DNA of 64,000 nucleotides. It comes from Argopecten irradians (lineage: Eukaryota > Mollusca > Bivalvia > Pectinida > Pectinidae). Location: the NCBI RefSeq assembly GCF_041381155.1, contig NC_091142.1, positions 22,654,362 to 22,718,361 on the forward strand, in the 5' to 3' direction. This document shows positions 25,101-38,800 of this stretch, piece by piece. The notes under the pieces were generated by a model. That model searched no databases. It was given only the letters and a program-made list of their open reading frames with translations, and was not told the origin of the DNA. Position 1 is the first letter of the stretch. Each line of letters opens with the position of its first letter. Made by a program: the position numbers and the translations under genes.

Positions 25101-28100
25101 CATTTGAAATGTAGCTATACGTTCTGATGTTATATCATGAAGCTGTACAGCAGAAGTACTAAAAGAACCTACTGAGAATACGTGGATGAAGATATTCTTG
25201 TCTTTTAGTTTAATAAGTCATTACGCTGTTCCTTGCTTCAAAATGTTGTTCCAATGAGCAAAACTTACAATTATCAATGTTTCGTTTCATATAACAAAAC
25301 AATTATTGACTTTTTGTAGGCTAATACGAGGAATTGTTCAACCTTTGAAAGGTGATATTTCCCTCGGCCTTCGACCTCGGGGAACATCACCTTTCTCAGG
25401 TTTAACAATTCCTCGTGTTTACCTGCAAAAAGTCAATATTTGTATAATGTTATATCGATCACTTCTCAATATTTTGCTCGTGGTCATAACATTGTACAGA
25501 GTAAACATCATCGACGTAAAAATAACTGACCATACCGTATTTTATGAAACGAGTATCTGCTGCTTTAATTCCCTTAAACATTGTATTGGATATTTTGGCT
25601 CTAAATAGTACTTCTTCGAAACTATATTCTATGTGTTTGTATATTCTAGAGTTGTAAAAGATATGGATATTTGTGCATGTGTGAATATCTCTATCAAAAA
25701 TTTTAAAATTATTAAACCATCATTTCTATCTAACAACTAATTCAGATAAATGCATAAATTCGTGGGCAGCAATCTGTAATAAGTTGAGATAAAATAGGTC
25801 AACTACATATAGTTCAAAACAATCTAGGGATGATGATGTACAATTATTTCTATTGGGTATACCAAATTTTCTGAACGTAGTATTCACTTTGAAGGAAAGT
25901 TGAAAGGGGCAATTGTTGTCATGTTTTTTTTCCTATACACATCGTAAGGGGTTTAGATGAGTCCTCACTTCATGGAAAAAATGTGTAATCGTACATCATT
26001 AAAATCAAATAAGTGATTAATGAGTTTCTAGTATCGTCAGTATTTGTGTATAACGTATGTGATTTACTGTTGATAGTGAGATCCGCAATCCTCGACTCTT
26101 CATTGAAGCCTCCAGTCCCCTGCATTCCGGAGTAATCCTTCGAGTCGCCTTCGTTGGCTGTTACAAGGTACCCTTTACCTTGTACATATATAACCTTGAT
26201 AGAGTCCGGCTGATACATCCCCATCACAGGCCAAGGGCGAATGTTGATTTCTAGATGATAATGTGCAAAATGATCCTTGATATTAGCCATTACACTTTTG
26301 TATGAACGACCAACCATAATATGATTAGACAACTGAAATATGAAATCAGAACGGAGCTGGACTGACAAAGTGTGTATCTGATATGGGTAACCTCCCCTGT
26401 TGTTATGGGTGGCATAATAAAAGGATAGGATATTCTTATCATGTTACGAAAAACTGACAAAAAGCCATAGCTTCTTAGTAGTTCAACTATTTTTTTACAA
26501 ATATCTACCTCATTTTTGTAGAACAGTTTTTTATCGTTAGATACAGTTTTGGAAAAAGTTACATGGAATGTGTCAAATGGTAAAGTATTACTTAAATGGA
26601 AGGACAATTCAAACTGAATTGATAGTGAATCTAGACGGACATATTGCCATAGTTACAGAAGGCAATATAAATCAGCAAACCTACTCTGATCTTTGTCGCT
26701 TGCGTCAAGTTTAAAATTTGTCCAGTTTTTAAATCCAAGTGAATGAATACTGGTGATGTTCTTATTGATCAGGTCTACCTCGGCAATAGCATTGTTTTCC
26801 TGTACAACAGAGATAGCCATTTACAATTGTTCTTGTCAAACGTACCGCATTGACTTTTGCTTATTTCGCGTGGAATAACAATCGGGAAAATAAATCGTCG
26901 GAAAATGTTTTAATTACAAAACAGGTCATTAGTAACATAATGCAATTAAAGTATAATTTGAAAGATAGTATCCGTTTCAACAACTTTGCATTAAACTTAT
27001 AACATACCTGGAGTGATATATAGGCGACGCTGTCGTCTTTATTCAGTGATACATACTCAGGCTCTAGATCGTTTGAAAATGGGTTGTTGTTCTCTCTGTA
27101 GATATACCGGGCACCCCTGGACACCAGCTCCTCCCAACTGTTTAATCAAACACATTTATACAGAATAATTAATCAGTATTATACATTTTAACAAAAGTTT
27201 GAGTCGTAACTAGTGGGAGGAAAAGAAGCATACATAAGGAGTATTTCAGCCTCAGAAGTATTTGGTGTCATACTGAAATTAGATTGAATTCAGCTTTACA
27301 GGAATACTGCAATGTAATACGCAATTAAATATAAACTTCTTCTGCACTAGCAAATTTCAAAATATGTCATAACCTAACCTTGAAAATCGACATTATATAG
27401 CGCACAATCACTATTTTCCAGTCATAACAAAACAATGATTTAAATCAGAACTAGATTAAGATCATTATACTTGTTTCGAAAAATAATTTGCTTCGTTCTT
27501 TGGTGATGGGTATCAAAACTACACATTTAAAAAAAAAACCTTAAAAGTAGAAACATTTTTATAGTAAAATGCTATTTGATTTGAAATGAACTATAATCCC
27601 GTTTAACACATATTCGTTGTACCTATCGTTGGTTACATTAAAATCTGGAAAACTTGAATAGATTCCCCATTTCACAAAGACTTCAATATGACCAGGTTCC
27701 ACTTTATTCATAAGTCAAATATGATTCGTCTCCGAAGGGTATATATCCATGTTACTTACTGATCATTGAACTTTGTGAAATCCAGTTTTGTGTACTTGTG
27801 TGCACCATCTACACCTTCGGTAAATTCGATGATACCCACGGCTCCTTCTGGATCCACCAAGGAGGTTCCGTCAGAGTAAGCCTCCGCTTCTACAGCTACC
27901 ACCACTGTCTGACAATCGGATGTGGGTTTTATCATATCCGGCAGTGAACCCACTGACAAGAGAAATATGTCAGCATGTAGTCTAGGTCGAAGTTTTTTTC
28001 CTAGGAGTACTCCTACTGTCCTGCACAAACTTAGTACAACTAGTTATTAAATGACATTAACTTTTAATAAGACCCGAAATAAAACATAACCAAACTTTAT

Positions 28101-31100
28101 CATTTATTTTTTATGATGCCAAGACGTTTGTTTATTTAACGATGCTTTTTTCGTTTTTTTCTTTTTGAAGAATTAACTCCGTCATATTCTGATAACCCCA
28201 TATACAAAGAAAATACTAGAATAAATGGTATATTCACGGCGCTCATTTAGTTTATTATCCCTCTAAGGCATAGACATTAAGAGCAAATACATCACGAATA
28301 CGCGAAAACGGATTAAGCTATAATATCCAACAACAATTACTACCATAACCAACACATACCCACAATGGTCTTTACCATCTGTAATGTTTGTAACGCAGTG
28401 TTATACTTCCTATATACATTGATATAACCATTATCCTTGTCTGCTACATTGTCGACCGCCACAAACAAGTTTTCCCCGCAGAATTCCACATCGGTGAGAT
28501 CCACATTATCAAACTGCTGCCAGAACAACACTGACGGGTTAGAGACATCGCTGATATTCAATACGTGTAGTACACTACCACCTGTAGGAAAATAATCTAG
28601 TGTAAAATAAATGATCAAAAGTAAAAAAAAAACATAAATAGAAAAAATAAAAAGACATTGTCGATATTCAGTGGTTATATCATTATTTCCGCAGCATTAA
28701 TATTGTAACCCCTGGATTATTTCCTCTTTGCATATTTTAAAAAGAGTCATCAGTAATCCGTTTATGTATTGATTTTGACGTGATGTGTTTAAAAACGACA
28801 CGAGTTTCTCTCGCACAATAATGACGTCACAACCGACGCCTTCCGGTAAGTGAAAACTATGTAATATATAGAGACGGATTCGAGGATGCCAAATGCGAAT
28901 TATTGAATTAGCAAAGTCTTCATGTATGTGTGTACCTTTGATAGATGCTGCATGTTCCTGTGAAGAAGTGAAAATGTATTCATTCATTAAACTATGTAAT
29001 ATACACATCGACATAGTCAAATCAAGAAGCCAAAGTCGGTCTATAATTTAACTTTACATTTTTATCGTGATGTAAATAATTACAAAGTGTAATATTTCAG
29101 ATATGTTTTGATCTAAACATAAATAAAGCATAAACAACAAGAATTAATACAGTGCATAGCTTATTTATTATTGCAAATAAAGTATAGTGATAGGTGATTA
29201 TGCCTTTGGGTGATTTTCACAGCTTATTTTACAACAATATGTGGTTTTCAATTGATTACTGTAGAAATATAGTTTTGACACATATATGCGATAGGTTCTT
29301 CTGTCGTTAATTGGGAATGTGTGTGTATAGGTGTGTGTGATGGTGTGTGTCTTTGCGTGAGAAAGAGAGATGTTTCCATGATGTCATAAATCTTAAAAAC
29401 ATTGTCACACATTTGTATCTTATAGTGCTATCTTACTAAAGCATACCATCAAGGAGACCATATACCGTAGGTAATATACAAATGTATTAGGTCATACTAT
29501 GCAGACTGACAATGGTTAAACATTTCTTAGAGATAATAGTAAAATACTCTAGGAGTAACTACTAATACTGATATGTGCTTTAGCATGTTCTGACTTCACT
29601 TTTAAGTCAAGTATTTGACAGTGGCCATTTTTTATTTCAAAATGATTAGAAAAAAAAACAAACAAAAAAAAAAAACAAAAAAAGTTACGTCATGATATTT
29701 TAATTTAAGTTTTATCTTCCTAAATGATTCGAATTTCGAAATATGCAATGCAACAAGTTTATCTATGGTTCATTGCGGTCTAAGTGTCAGGACTACAGAT
29801 TTACTTGACCTTGTGGGTTAGACGATCTAATAAAATCTCAAACAATGTTCTTATATTATCGTGACACGAGGTCATCGTGTAGTGATGTAAAATACTTTGA
29901 CATTACAGCTAGGTATGTATGCTGTATAAATTACAATGGAATGGATAGTCTACCTTTTATTTGATCTATACAATCTCACCGTCTGATTTATGGTTCTCCA
30001 GTGCTCTTTATATTTATAAATCTAATCCAGTTTATACCTTAACACTTCAAATATAAGTTTACCCTGAATAACTGAATAATCACACGTGCATAAACGTGTG
30101 TAAAGGCTTTGAGCATGCATTTACCATCAGTGAAGAAATCGTATTCTCAGAGGGATATCCCGTGGTCGTTACTGGAAACCTCTACCTTCCACAGGAGAGG
30201 GGTATGATGTCTCATATCCTTTAGGCAATATTACGTGATGACATAATGTCATCAATACTAGCGGCAAGCCTCGTGTTGACAATTCAAATTTTGTCATTTA
30301 TTTTGAGATATATGGTAAATAAAAGTACAGGAGGGGACTGAAAATATAATTCTAAATAATTACAGACGGTTAAGGTATTGATACTTTTTATCACACAACA
30401 GGCCCGTCCAGTCATGTCATACGGCCATGTCATAAATATCGTAAGACACATGTGTAATAACATTATTGTGACGTCACAGGTAATATTTTGACGTCTTAAT
30501 CTATATATGACGTCGCATAATTGTCTTAGTAGACGGAAACGTCACATTCGAGCCTGATTTCTTCTGTTTTATATAAAGATGAAATTTACAGTTTTGCTTA
30601 TATTTCTATTAATAAAAGTTATGCGATAAATAGAATCTTACACCCGTGAATATATCATATGCAATTTATCAAACTCGTTAAATAATCAGATATTCAACTC
30701 GCATAAAGTTTCGTGGCATAACAAATTACTGAACTCGTTTGAGAAATTTTATATCACATCGCCACTCATGTAAGTTCATCATAACATTTTAAAACAAAAG
30801 TAATATCACACTTAGTACCTAATCTTTATTTAAATAGCACATTGAAAATACAATGATGATCTAATCAGTAGCAGAAAAGAAACTGGCCGATATGTATACG
30901 TGTGCATATTTCCAAATGAATTTAAATTTAAATGTTAATTTGATGGAAAACTTAGCGTCTGCAGCATTTATAAATTAAAGAATTTAAAAACGGTTTGTGA
31001 ATTGAGTAAAGGTTAAATTGAAAAAAAAATGCTGACGAATGAAAGATCGGCTCACATACTATTAACACATTCAAGGACGGCTTGTCCTACTCGATATTGT

Positions 31101-32888
31101 CATCCTGACCTTTGACGTCATGACGCAAACCAAAATGTCCCATATACGAAGATACCCGGGCAATGAACTCTTGCAGAGTTAAGAAGTGAATATTAATCAA
31201 ACAAACGAAGCACGCCAATACGTTTTCAAGGTTAAGTGGATTAATTTTATCTGATCGAAAGTTTACAGGAGAATGACAACTTTTGTGATGAGTCTTTATA
31301 GGAGTGTTATCAAAGGTTGAAATCAATAAGCTAAATAAATCAAATTAGATAATTAAAAATATGGATTACATCTGCAAACAACCAATAATCAAAATGAGTT
31401 AATTAAAGAAAAGGTGCTAAAGAAAAATGGTTAACTGTGTTGGAATATCATGGTATATAACAAGGCGATACATAGATACACTGACACATTAATCAGGATC
31501 TAATTCTTGTGTCATAAAGCCATATCTTTTAAAACATAAGCAAATTAAACCTATATAATTCAATTTAATGCTCCCTGATTTAAGTACATTTATTTTTGCA
31601 CTATAGTTCAATATCCCTGATATCATATATAATATACCTATGCAAATTTGAAGATACAACATTTTCTCTCCTCCCTAACAAAACCAGCTTTATCAGCCCC
31701 CTTGATATTCCAGGGATTATTATCGCTGCCATTATTTCCACCCCTGGGATATATTATAACAACACTGTTTTTCTCCTGAAATGCCGAAAGTTTTGCTATG
31801 TGATTGTAAAACCTCGAGTATCTGATATGCTATATAATATGGTCAGAAAACTGTTAAAAGCTATAAAAGCGTTGATGCGTTATGCGATGTAGTACACACA
31901 CCATGGAAGAGAGATACAAATATTCATGCTCATTACTTATGCAATAACAGCTACAAAAAGATTGTTAAAATACGGAGAATAACTGATGCACTTTTACCGC
32001 GCAGCTGGCGTAGTTAAAGATCAAGAGATTGATATGACAATCCCGGATATAAAGTCAATATATATATATCATGTATCAAGTGTTTTTTATCCAATTATAC
32101 ATTTGGTCCTGCATCATGTTTCACTTTTACCAGATAATATAGCATTATGAATTTCATTTTAAAGTTTAAGTGTGATATGTCAAGTGTGAAAGTCTTCAAA
32201 ATATTCCTTCGAAAATGAAATACGATTACGACCACTTAAATTACATTTATATAAAAAACTATTTTATTTCAGATATATAGTAATGCATCTCATATTTAAA
32301 GTAAAAAGTAAACAAAATAAAGTGTTTGTTATGTATAAATATTCTCCTGTGTTTTGGTTGTAGTACGGTAAAACATCGTTGAAATTGTTCCTAATGGTCG
32401 CAACCGCGAATAACCACAACGCAACACAAGAGGGTGCAAGAACATTCCATGTTATACAGTTTAGGATGAAGTGATATACTGTTTATGGGGTTCTCTAATA
32501 TATCAAAAACCGGGGTCTGATTTCACATATGCGTTTCCCACTCATGCATGGAATAAATAGTATTTTAATATAACAGAGAACATAATGTTATAATATTTAA
32601 TATAATTATGATATCAAATTTATAATGTTATCCAATATTAAAATTCATTTAAATAAATCAAAACTTACCCACTACATATATGAATTTGTCAACCGGGTCG
32701 TATGCTGTTTGTTCTGCTGAGTTAGAAGGATACATAAAAATCCCTGTGTTGTTTTCATACTTCGTGGGCAGGTAAATAGTGGACAATTTTTCAAGATGAA
32801 TTTTCTCATTTCTTGTAGGTGTGGATCCACTCAGATATACAAGCATGGGAATCAGAACACAGAGATATAGCGTTGTGTTGTTACACAT
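22157..32888 (-). CDS. MSP130-like cell-surface glycoprotein (choice-of-anchor I domain), frameshifted in exon 7
   Basis: Nine exons on minus: 32669-32888, 28360-28581, 27760-27952, 27008-27137, 26685-26799, 26068-26250, 24037-24276, 23161-23381, 22157-22373, with consistent GT-AG phases, about 580 codons. Met at 32888 starts a hydrophobic signal peptide (residues 1 to about 21), and a TATA box lies about 60 bp upstream. Family landmarks in order: EQTAYDPVDKFIYVVG, GSVLHVLNISDVSNPSVL, VGSLPDMIKPT, NDLEPEYVSL, GMYQPDSIKV with VTANEGDSKDY, TYGGRSISI, VYDSGGEIE, GPEVEDLAV with FVGLEKPG, and ISAADSPNNRHLL. A C-terminal hydrophobic tail looks like a GPI signal. In exon 7 the frame breaks between GGRSISI and TDLETFERVYDSGG; the first frame stops at 24167-24169. 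Related MSP130 proteins are tied to skeleton or shell formation. The break may be a real lesion or a base error. Confidence 0.85.
22608..22807 (-). mobile_element. tRNA-derived SINE
   Basis: On the minus strand it begins GGACCGCGGTGGCCGAGAGG with an A box (TGGCCGAGAGGTTAAG, 22783-22798) and a B box (GGTCGCGAGTTCGAATC, 22730-22746), as in a Ser/Leu-type tRNA. A non-tRNA core follows with CCGGGTACTCCGGCTTTCC, resembling the conserved Nin-type SINE core known from many animals. It lies in the last intron of the MSP130-like gene. The target duplication is not clear. Confidence 0.8.
24857..25022. mobile_element. Possible small MITE
   Basis: Imperfect inverted ends (TTTTCTGATTGGTCTAG on the left; the complement of TTTTGATTGGTCGAAAA on the right) bound about 165 bp in intron 6 of the MSP130-like gene. 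No clear target duplication is visible. Confidence 0.4.
25301..25441. mobile_element. Palindromic MITE (~140 bp hairpin)
   Basis: Almost the whole segment is a hairpin. ATTGACTTTTTGTAGGC and GAGGAATTGTT on the left pair with their complements on the right, and AAAGGTGAT/ATCACCTTT pairs toward a loop centred on CGGCCTTCGACCTCGG. The frame at 25306-25608 is spurious. Confidence 0.7.
29000..29290 (-). repeat. Dispersed repeat family A, copy 6
   Basis: Inverse copy in intron 1 of the MSP130-like gene. It has CAAGAAGCCAAAGTCGGTCT and TAATACAGTGCATAG landmarks like the copy at 12160-12560. Confidence 0.5.
29640..29690. repeat. A-rich simple tract
   Basis: A runs interrupted by single C residues in intron 1 of the MSP130-like gene. 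Confidence 0.8.
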
Positions 32889-32943
32889 GATGATATCTAT
32901 AGAACCTTTTAACATTCATTGAGCAGAAGTTTGTATAAATCAG

Positions 32944-32951
32944 TTTATATA
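32944..32951 (-). promoter_or_regulatory. TATA box of the MSP130-like gene
   Basis: Minus-strand TATATAAA lies about 60 bp upstream of the ATG at 32888. It would place transcription start near 32915-32920, so the upstream in-frame ATG at 32915 would be at or before the cap site. This supports the ATG at 32888 as the start. Confidence 0.55.
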
Positions 32952-33193
32952 CTTTCACGTGATGGTCACATGATCTTCACGCATTCGTTTGATCAGATAA
33001 TTTGTATCGCTTTATATAGACCTTTTCTAAAAATCGTATAAAAATTCCCCAAACATTCTGTAACATAGTGTTGGGTTTTCACCGGAAAGTAATAACTACA
33101 CAGAACACTTGATGTTATATATGTTGAACGTAACATAGACTTACATCCCTGTGGTCAGTGTGTTATTTACCCCCTCGAAAAACACTTAATAAA

Positions 33194-33290
33194 CTTCGCG
33201 GTTTATTTAGAGTACACTCAGATTTTTGTATTATATCTCCATAACATAAAAAATATATTCAAGTTTCTCCTTAAATATTTGCATTTTCTC
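33194..33290 (+). repeat. Dispersed repeat family B, copy 1
   Basis: The stretch CTTCGCGGTTTATTTAGAGT followed by CTCCATAACATAAAAAAT and TATTCAAGTT recurs at about 44603-44695 and 49755-49845 in the same orientation. Its function is unknown. Confidence 0.7.
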
Positions 33291-33401
33291 AGTTGACAAC
33301 TTATCATTATTCATAGTCATGGGCACTGTGGTTATACATGTAGTTTAGTAATATCATTCCTAACATATCCCTTTGTTTACCATCCCGTCCATTCCGTCAT
33401 C

Positions 33402-33533
33402 GTATATTACAGAGTTTGCTCCCTTATGATAGATTCTTACGTAATTATTTTGTGAGTACTATTCACGTCGTTTCGCAAATACATGACGTCACCATCAATA
33501 CCTACCCGGAAGGGCTGATAACTCTGTAATACA
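33402..33533. mobile_element. Small MITE (~130 bp)
   Basis: The left end TATTACAGAGTTTGCTCCCT is mirrored by AGGGCTGATAACTCTGTAATA on the right. A related sequence lies at about 4613-4735 in intron 1 of the first channel gene. Confidence 0.55.
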
Positions 33534-35077
33534 GAAAAATTGAATGTAGCCGAGAGGTAATCATCAAGACAAAAATAGATGTTTGTCGTAACCTTTTTAC
33601 TTAATTTTAGTACTTTGACACAGATGGTACTCTCGATATTCCTGGGGTTAATGTTACACCTACAGTCGTGAAACCCACTCCTATATTATGTAATAGTAAA
33701 ATTGAAGATAGTTCAGAAGAAAACAAAACTTGACTAAACAAATACCACCAGAGACTTCCGTTGTAATGAATAATACAGAGAGCGACGCCCAATTTCAATC
33801 CAAACAATGTACTGTTATTCTTTTCAACCATGCCCTCTGTTCGTCACAAACGGAGCCTTCAGGTTTGCTGTAGTACTAGGGTAGATAGTACTACAGCGAC
33901 CGTAACTCGTCGACTACATTCTTCTGTATCGAGGATGTACTGACGAATACTATTACCGCAAATCACTTAACCACTCGAGGTTGTATTGTATAGTTGTATT
34001 ATTGACCAATAGCATCAATCACTGTCACATCAGCTACCTACGAATATCTCAACCAAACGACTACTTAGAACGCTCTAGAACACGGGTCTTGGTACACTGA
34101 GCTAATATATATATATAGACTGTATAAACACTGGTGAATGTAATATATAATACGGTCATTAAAGATAGATGCCGGCGAAATCGGTAAGATTCGGGTTTGG
34201 CTGATTTGTAGCGTTTAAGATGACATGGCAAGTTTTTATTGCTCTTCGAAGGAAGAGTTTACCCTGCGGCATCTGAAAATTATGTCGGTTTACACTGAAA
34301 GTGTATGCTTTTAACGCAATAGACATTAAATGTATCTCGGAGATATAGTGCCACGATAGCCATGATCGCTGATTGGCTGACAATGACAATAACAATAATT
34401 GTTTTACTCTAGAAAGATGCAATGTAGAGAAATTCAAATGACGAAAAAATAATCAGACATATTACAACATGAATTGAACGTGAGATACAGACATGTACAG
34501 CTCGCGTCATTCTAGAGTTCGATACCGGTTGGGGTAATGTATGTGGTGTCTGTGGGTGTCAGAACATTATCGGGTGACTGAGCAAATACATTCTTATTCT
34601 GTAGGTCATTGCGTCTGTGCAGTGTCTGTTATGTAGAGCACAGTCATTATTTAGGAGATGTAATGACATACACCGGATTAAGTTGTCCACAGGTGGAATG
34701 TGCTGCATGTGTCTTCGGTGTGTCTGTGCGTTATCAGTGGGTGCTCTGATAAGTAAACAGAGAAATGTCTTCTTTGTACATAAAGTTCAATATTTTATAT
34801 CGATTACAAACCTAAATATTTGTATCAACAGTTGAAAACGTAATACCATGATGATGGTGATTCCCTATACACGCTCACAAAGTATTACGTATCAGACATT
34901 TTCCTTAGGTTTCAAATATAATTAATGGAGTAAAACTCGTTTCAATCGTTTTATCACGTCTTTGTAGAAATGGTGATGAAATAACTTAAAATTCCATGGA
35001 TATTTTAAGTCAATGTTAAAATCGTGTTTTTAAAAGTATTTTCAATTTGAAGAAATATTACGGTTAAAACTGACGTC

Positions 35078-35172
35078 ATACCCAGGTGGACTGAATCACC
35101 AAATATGGAAGAGACAAAAATCCAATTTCAACTGATCTGTGAAATTAAAACTTATGGATGGAATGTTTGTAC
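35078..35172 (+). repeat. 95-bp perfect direct repeat, left copy
   Basis: Begins ATACCCAGGTGGACTG and ends GGAATGTTTGTAC. An identical copy, as far as I can read, starts directly at the 3' end of the right LINE (42732-42826). The pair brackets the whole two-LINE composite like one long target site duplication. Confidence 0.9.
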
Positions 35173-35726
35173 CAATTCTATTTTATAAATATTTAATATC
35201 ATAGAAAGTAAGAACAGACTATAGCTGAAACTCACTCAGGTGTAAAACTTGACATGTTGGCCAGGTAATACAGGTAAATTTCAGAATGTTGGCTAAGTGA
35301 GAATGAATCGTTATACTTTACTAAACTAATCAGGTACAGAGGCTGTCACAGCATGCTATATATCTATTGAATTGAATGCTATAATTGACCCCCTGGGGTT
35401 AAAGAAAATAGGTATACCTTACCTGTGACGCCTGACTGATCATCTCAGGTAAGGTGTCACCTCAGGTGATGGGATGGGGAAATAGGGAGAAAAGGGCCCT
35501 AGGCCTATAGTGACCATAACGACAGACCTGTACGTGTGCCAAGAGTTTACAGTATACAAGTCATTTATGTATGCGGGTACAGTGTATACCTGTATCCCCA
35601 TGTACAATGTACAGTACATGTATATCAGTGTATGTGACAGACTTTTGTACGAATTACACATCAATTAAATATGATAACAATCAAATAATTAATATGTACA
35701 CCTATGTAGTTAAAAATCCTTGATAT
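35173..35726. other. Unique stretch between the direct repeat and the LINE 3' end
   Basis: About 550 bp with no gene. In the sense direction of the left LINE it lies immediately downstream of that element's tail. It could therefore be read-through (3'-transduced) sequence or old flanking DNA. Confidence 0.4.
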
Positions 35727-35845
35727 GACAGACAGACAGACAGACAGACATTCTTTATTTCCTCTAAATCGAGATTGCGTACATGTCATTTTAACATTTC
35801 AATTTAACTGCAAAACGGACGTATTTACATTATAATTACAAGAAC

Positions 35846-38800
35846 TCAGTCATTGAGGAGTACATTCATCTCCGTAAACATCCCTTCCACTGCATTGCTT
35901 AGAGCAACGATCATATTCTGCCATTCGATATCCTCCAATTGAATAAGTGTCCTTCCACCGAGAATGAATGAACACTTTTCATCTGGCTCTAATGTGTCAA
36001 AACTAACGTATTTCTCTACGCTAATACAGTTTACAATTTGATCATATAAGTTGTCCCTGCTTTTGTACAGTGATGGACACTCAACTAAGAAATGTTTTAC
36101 GTCATTGTCCACTCGTTTGTTGCACAGTTTGCAAATTGCATCGTTAAGCTCAACCCGGTACGAAAGTTTGACCAATTCACAGATTTTCCACGTATTTTTT
36201 GGAAATTTCAGTGTTAAATCCCATAAGGGATTTGGTCCGAGAAAATGGTGAACTGCCTTATAATATGATAAATTAGGACGATTTTTACATTTTTCCGACC
36301 ATATATCAAAGTAAAAATTTGTCACTGCGTTTTTAATGAACGATTTCCACTGAAATTCTCTATAAAATTCACCGGAGATAACAAAGTCAAAGAAGAAGGC
36401 TTCAATGCTAAATTTCACCATTGTGTCGAGGATATCCACGATAAAGCTGACGTTTCTAAGTTTTTGTGGCGTAAACATAAATGTACATAAACGAATAATA
36501 AAGAGAGTTTTCCAAACAAAAGACGACTTAGCACGACACAGCTTGTTCCATAGATACAGTTTCCTAACTTCCACATCCGACCATATATCGTCAGGTAGAT
36601 CTATAGCCCTGGCAGTTATAGCTGAGGGTGGTGTTTTCTCAAAGCTTTGGCATCTTCGCGCAGCGTACCGTATTGTTGTATTCAATACATCATTCGATTT
36701 CTGCGTAGTATTCGCCCAAAGTTCACATCCATAGAGCATACCTGGTATGATAATTGCCTTAATGAGATTTGCACTTTTTAGAGGGTTTAACCCGCCAGGA
36801 TAAATACCTACACTTATTAAACTGTTGAGGTTCCGTCTACCTTTGTTACACGCGTTTACTATGCCAACGTCAGCTTTAAGGTCAGAACAAAAGGTAATTC
36901 CCGCGTAAACTTTCGAGTTAGTCCATTCTATTATTGCGCCTCCAAGTGAGCACACTGCTGTAGGGTAACTGACATTTCGTTTCTTGTGAGAAAATTGCAT
37001 CAGCGAAGATTTGCAAGAGTTATAGTTTAGCCTCCAGGTTTTAGCATAGGCGTTAACGATATTAAGTTGAGCTTGTAGATTTGCAATACTACCTGCCAAT
37101 ACGAGAGTGTCGTCGGCTAACAAAACACAAGGAACGTGTAATGTCTGAATATGTAGGCCAAATTTTGCGTCATCAAGGTCACGCGCAAGATCATTTATCA
37201 TAACGAGAAACATCCAGGCTGACAATGTTCTCCCTTGACCGACCCCTTGCTTGACCGGATAGGGTTCGCTCAGTTTACCTTCAAATAATACGCGTGATGT
37301 TACGTTTTGAAATGAATTGTTTAATATTCTCCAGAATTTTCCATTGAAACCTAAGTTGTACACTTTGTGTAAGAAGCCCGTCTATCCATACACTATTAAA
37401 TGCTTTGGCATTGTCCAGGAAAGCTGCGAATACGTTGGACCCATTTTCGATGTAATGACAGATTGATTCCTTTACCGTGAATGCGGCCATGATACTGCCA
37501 CATTCCTGTCTGAATCCTTGTTGTAATTTATGTGGAAACTGAATTTCGGCACAACGAGCTGATATGCGTTGGTAAAGAATTTTTTCAAATAACTTCTGTA
37601 GAACCGATGTTAATGTAATGTCTCTGTAGTTGTTTTTGTTCAGTTTATCTTTATTTCCGCCTTTGAATAGTGTTATAACTATGCCTTTTTTAAAATGATC
37701 GGGATATTCCTCTTTGATTAGTATTTGGTTAAACAACATAACAATCGCTTCTAGTAGGCTTTTGCCGCCATAACGGATATGTTCGATTACTATGCCGTCG
37801 TGGCCTGCGGCTTTACCATTTTGCATACTTCTGACTGCTGCTTCAGCTTCTCTTAAAGTTATTGAGCGACCACAAATGCCATCTTCATTCTCATAGCTAT
37901 TTACAACCATGTTCTGAATATCCATTTGTACCCTGATCTTATGAATATCATCAAAATCATTTTCCTCAGATGGTAGAGCTAGTTGCCTGTAATGCTCACA
38001 CCACACATTCCTCAGTTCATCGGAGTCACGAATAATTTTATCTTCAACTTTTAGTCCTGAACCTTTTTTATCTGAACATCTACGTGCGCGCACGACCTTG
38101 TAGAATGTGCCGACATCGATTTCGGCCGCTTCCTGTAGCTTATCGAGCTGCTGTTGTTCGTAAAGTTCTCTTGCTTCTTTTAATGCGTTACGAAAATATT
38201 TTTTAGAATTCTTGTATAGTCTTTGTACACTGTATGTTCCATACCGCGCGGACGACCATTCTCTATCCAAGCTCTACGGAATTGCCTCATGTTCCTGTGA
38301 TATTGTCTGACACTTCCAAAATTCCAGTAGGGTTTTAAGTATTTACGATATCGCTTAACTGGCAGCGTTTTCGATGCATCATTGATAACACAGACAATGT
38401 CCTGTACGAAACTGTCAAGCTCATTACAGTTTTTCTCGTAATTATTGATAACCTTTTTGATCGACTGCGAGACTTTCTCAGTGTAAACGATTTTCTGTTC
38501 TGAGGATATTTTCCCCCAATGTATTGCCGTAGTCGAAGTGTTTCGAGGCTTGTTTCGTATTGCGCATCGGAGTTCAAAGGACACAGGAAGATGATCTGAC
38601 GCGTTTAGAAAATGATCGTCGTGTATAACACATTGTGTTACATTGTCGATGTATTGTGCTTCTATTAAAATATGGTCAATCAGTGAACTATTCAATCCAT
38701 CCCATGAAACGTACGTTACATTGCCGCCCTTCGACCATTCTTGTGAGTTGACCGATACGAGATAATTCTCAGTGATGAAAGTTTCAATGAGTGCTCCTCT

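Larger units (their letters stand above)
32952..35077. other. Intergenic DNA upstream of the MSP130-like gene
   Basis: Contains a copy of dispersed repeat B near 33194-33290 and a small inverted-repeat element at 33402-33533. Open frames at 33607-33831 and 34159-34437 are short and unrecognised. Confidence 0.45.

Noticed and set aside
25306-25608. 100-codon plus-strand frame
   Set aside because: Its first half is one arm and loop of a palindromic MITE; the remainder shows no similarity.
28697-29020. 107-codon frame in intron 1 of the MSP130-like gene
   Set aside because: Exon 1 joins exon 2 in phase and in register with the family without it. It borders a dispersed repeat.
33607-33831. 74-codon minus-strand frame with a hydrophobic stretch
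   Set aside because: There are no recognisable domain, splice context or paralogue; hydrophobic frames arise easily in AT-rich DNA.
36405-36734. Frames opposite the reverse transcriptase (also 39367-39618, 39922-40180, 41735-42064)
   Set aside because: They are shadows of LINE ORF1 and ORF2 on the other strand and have no family resemblance.
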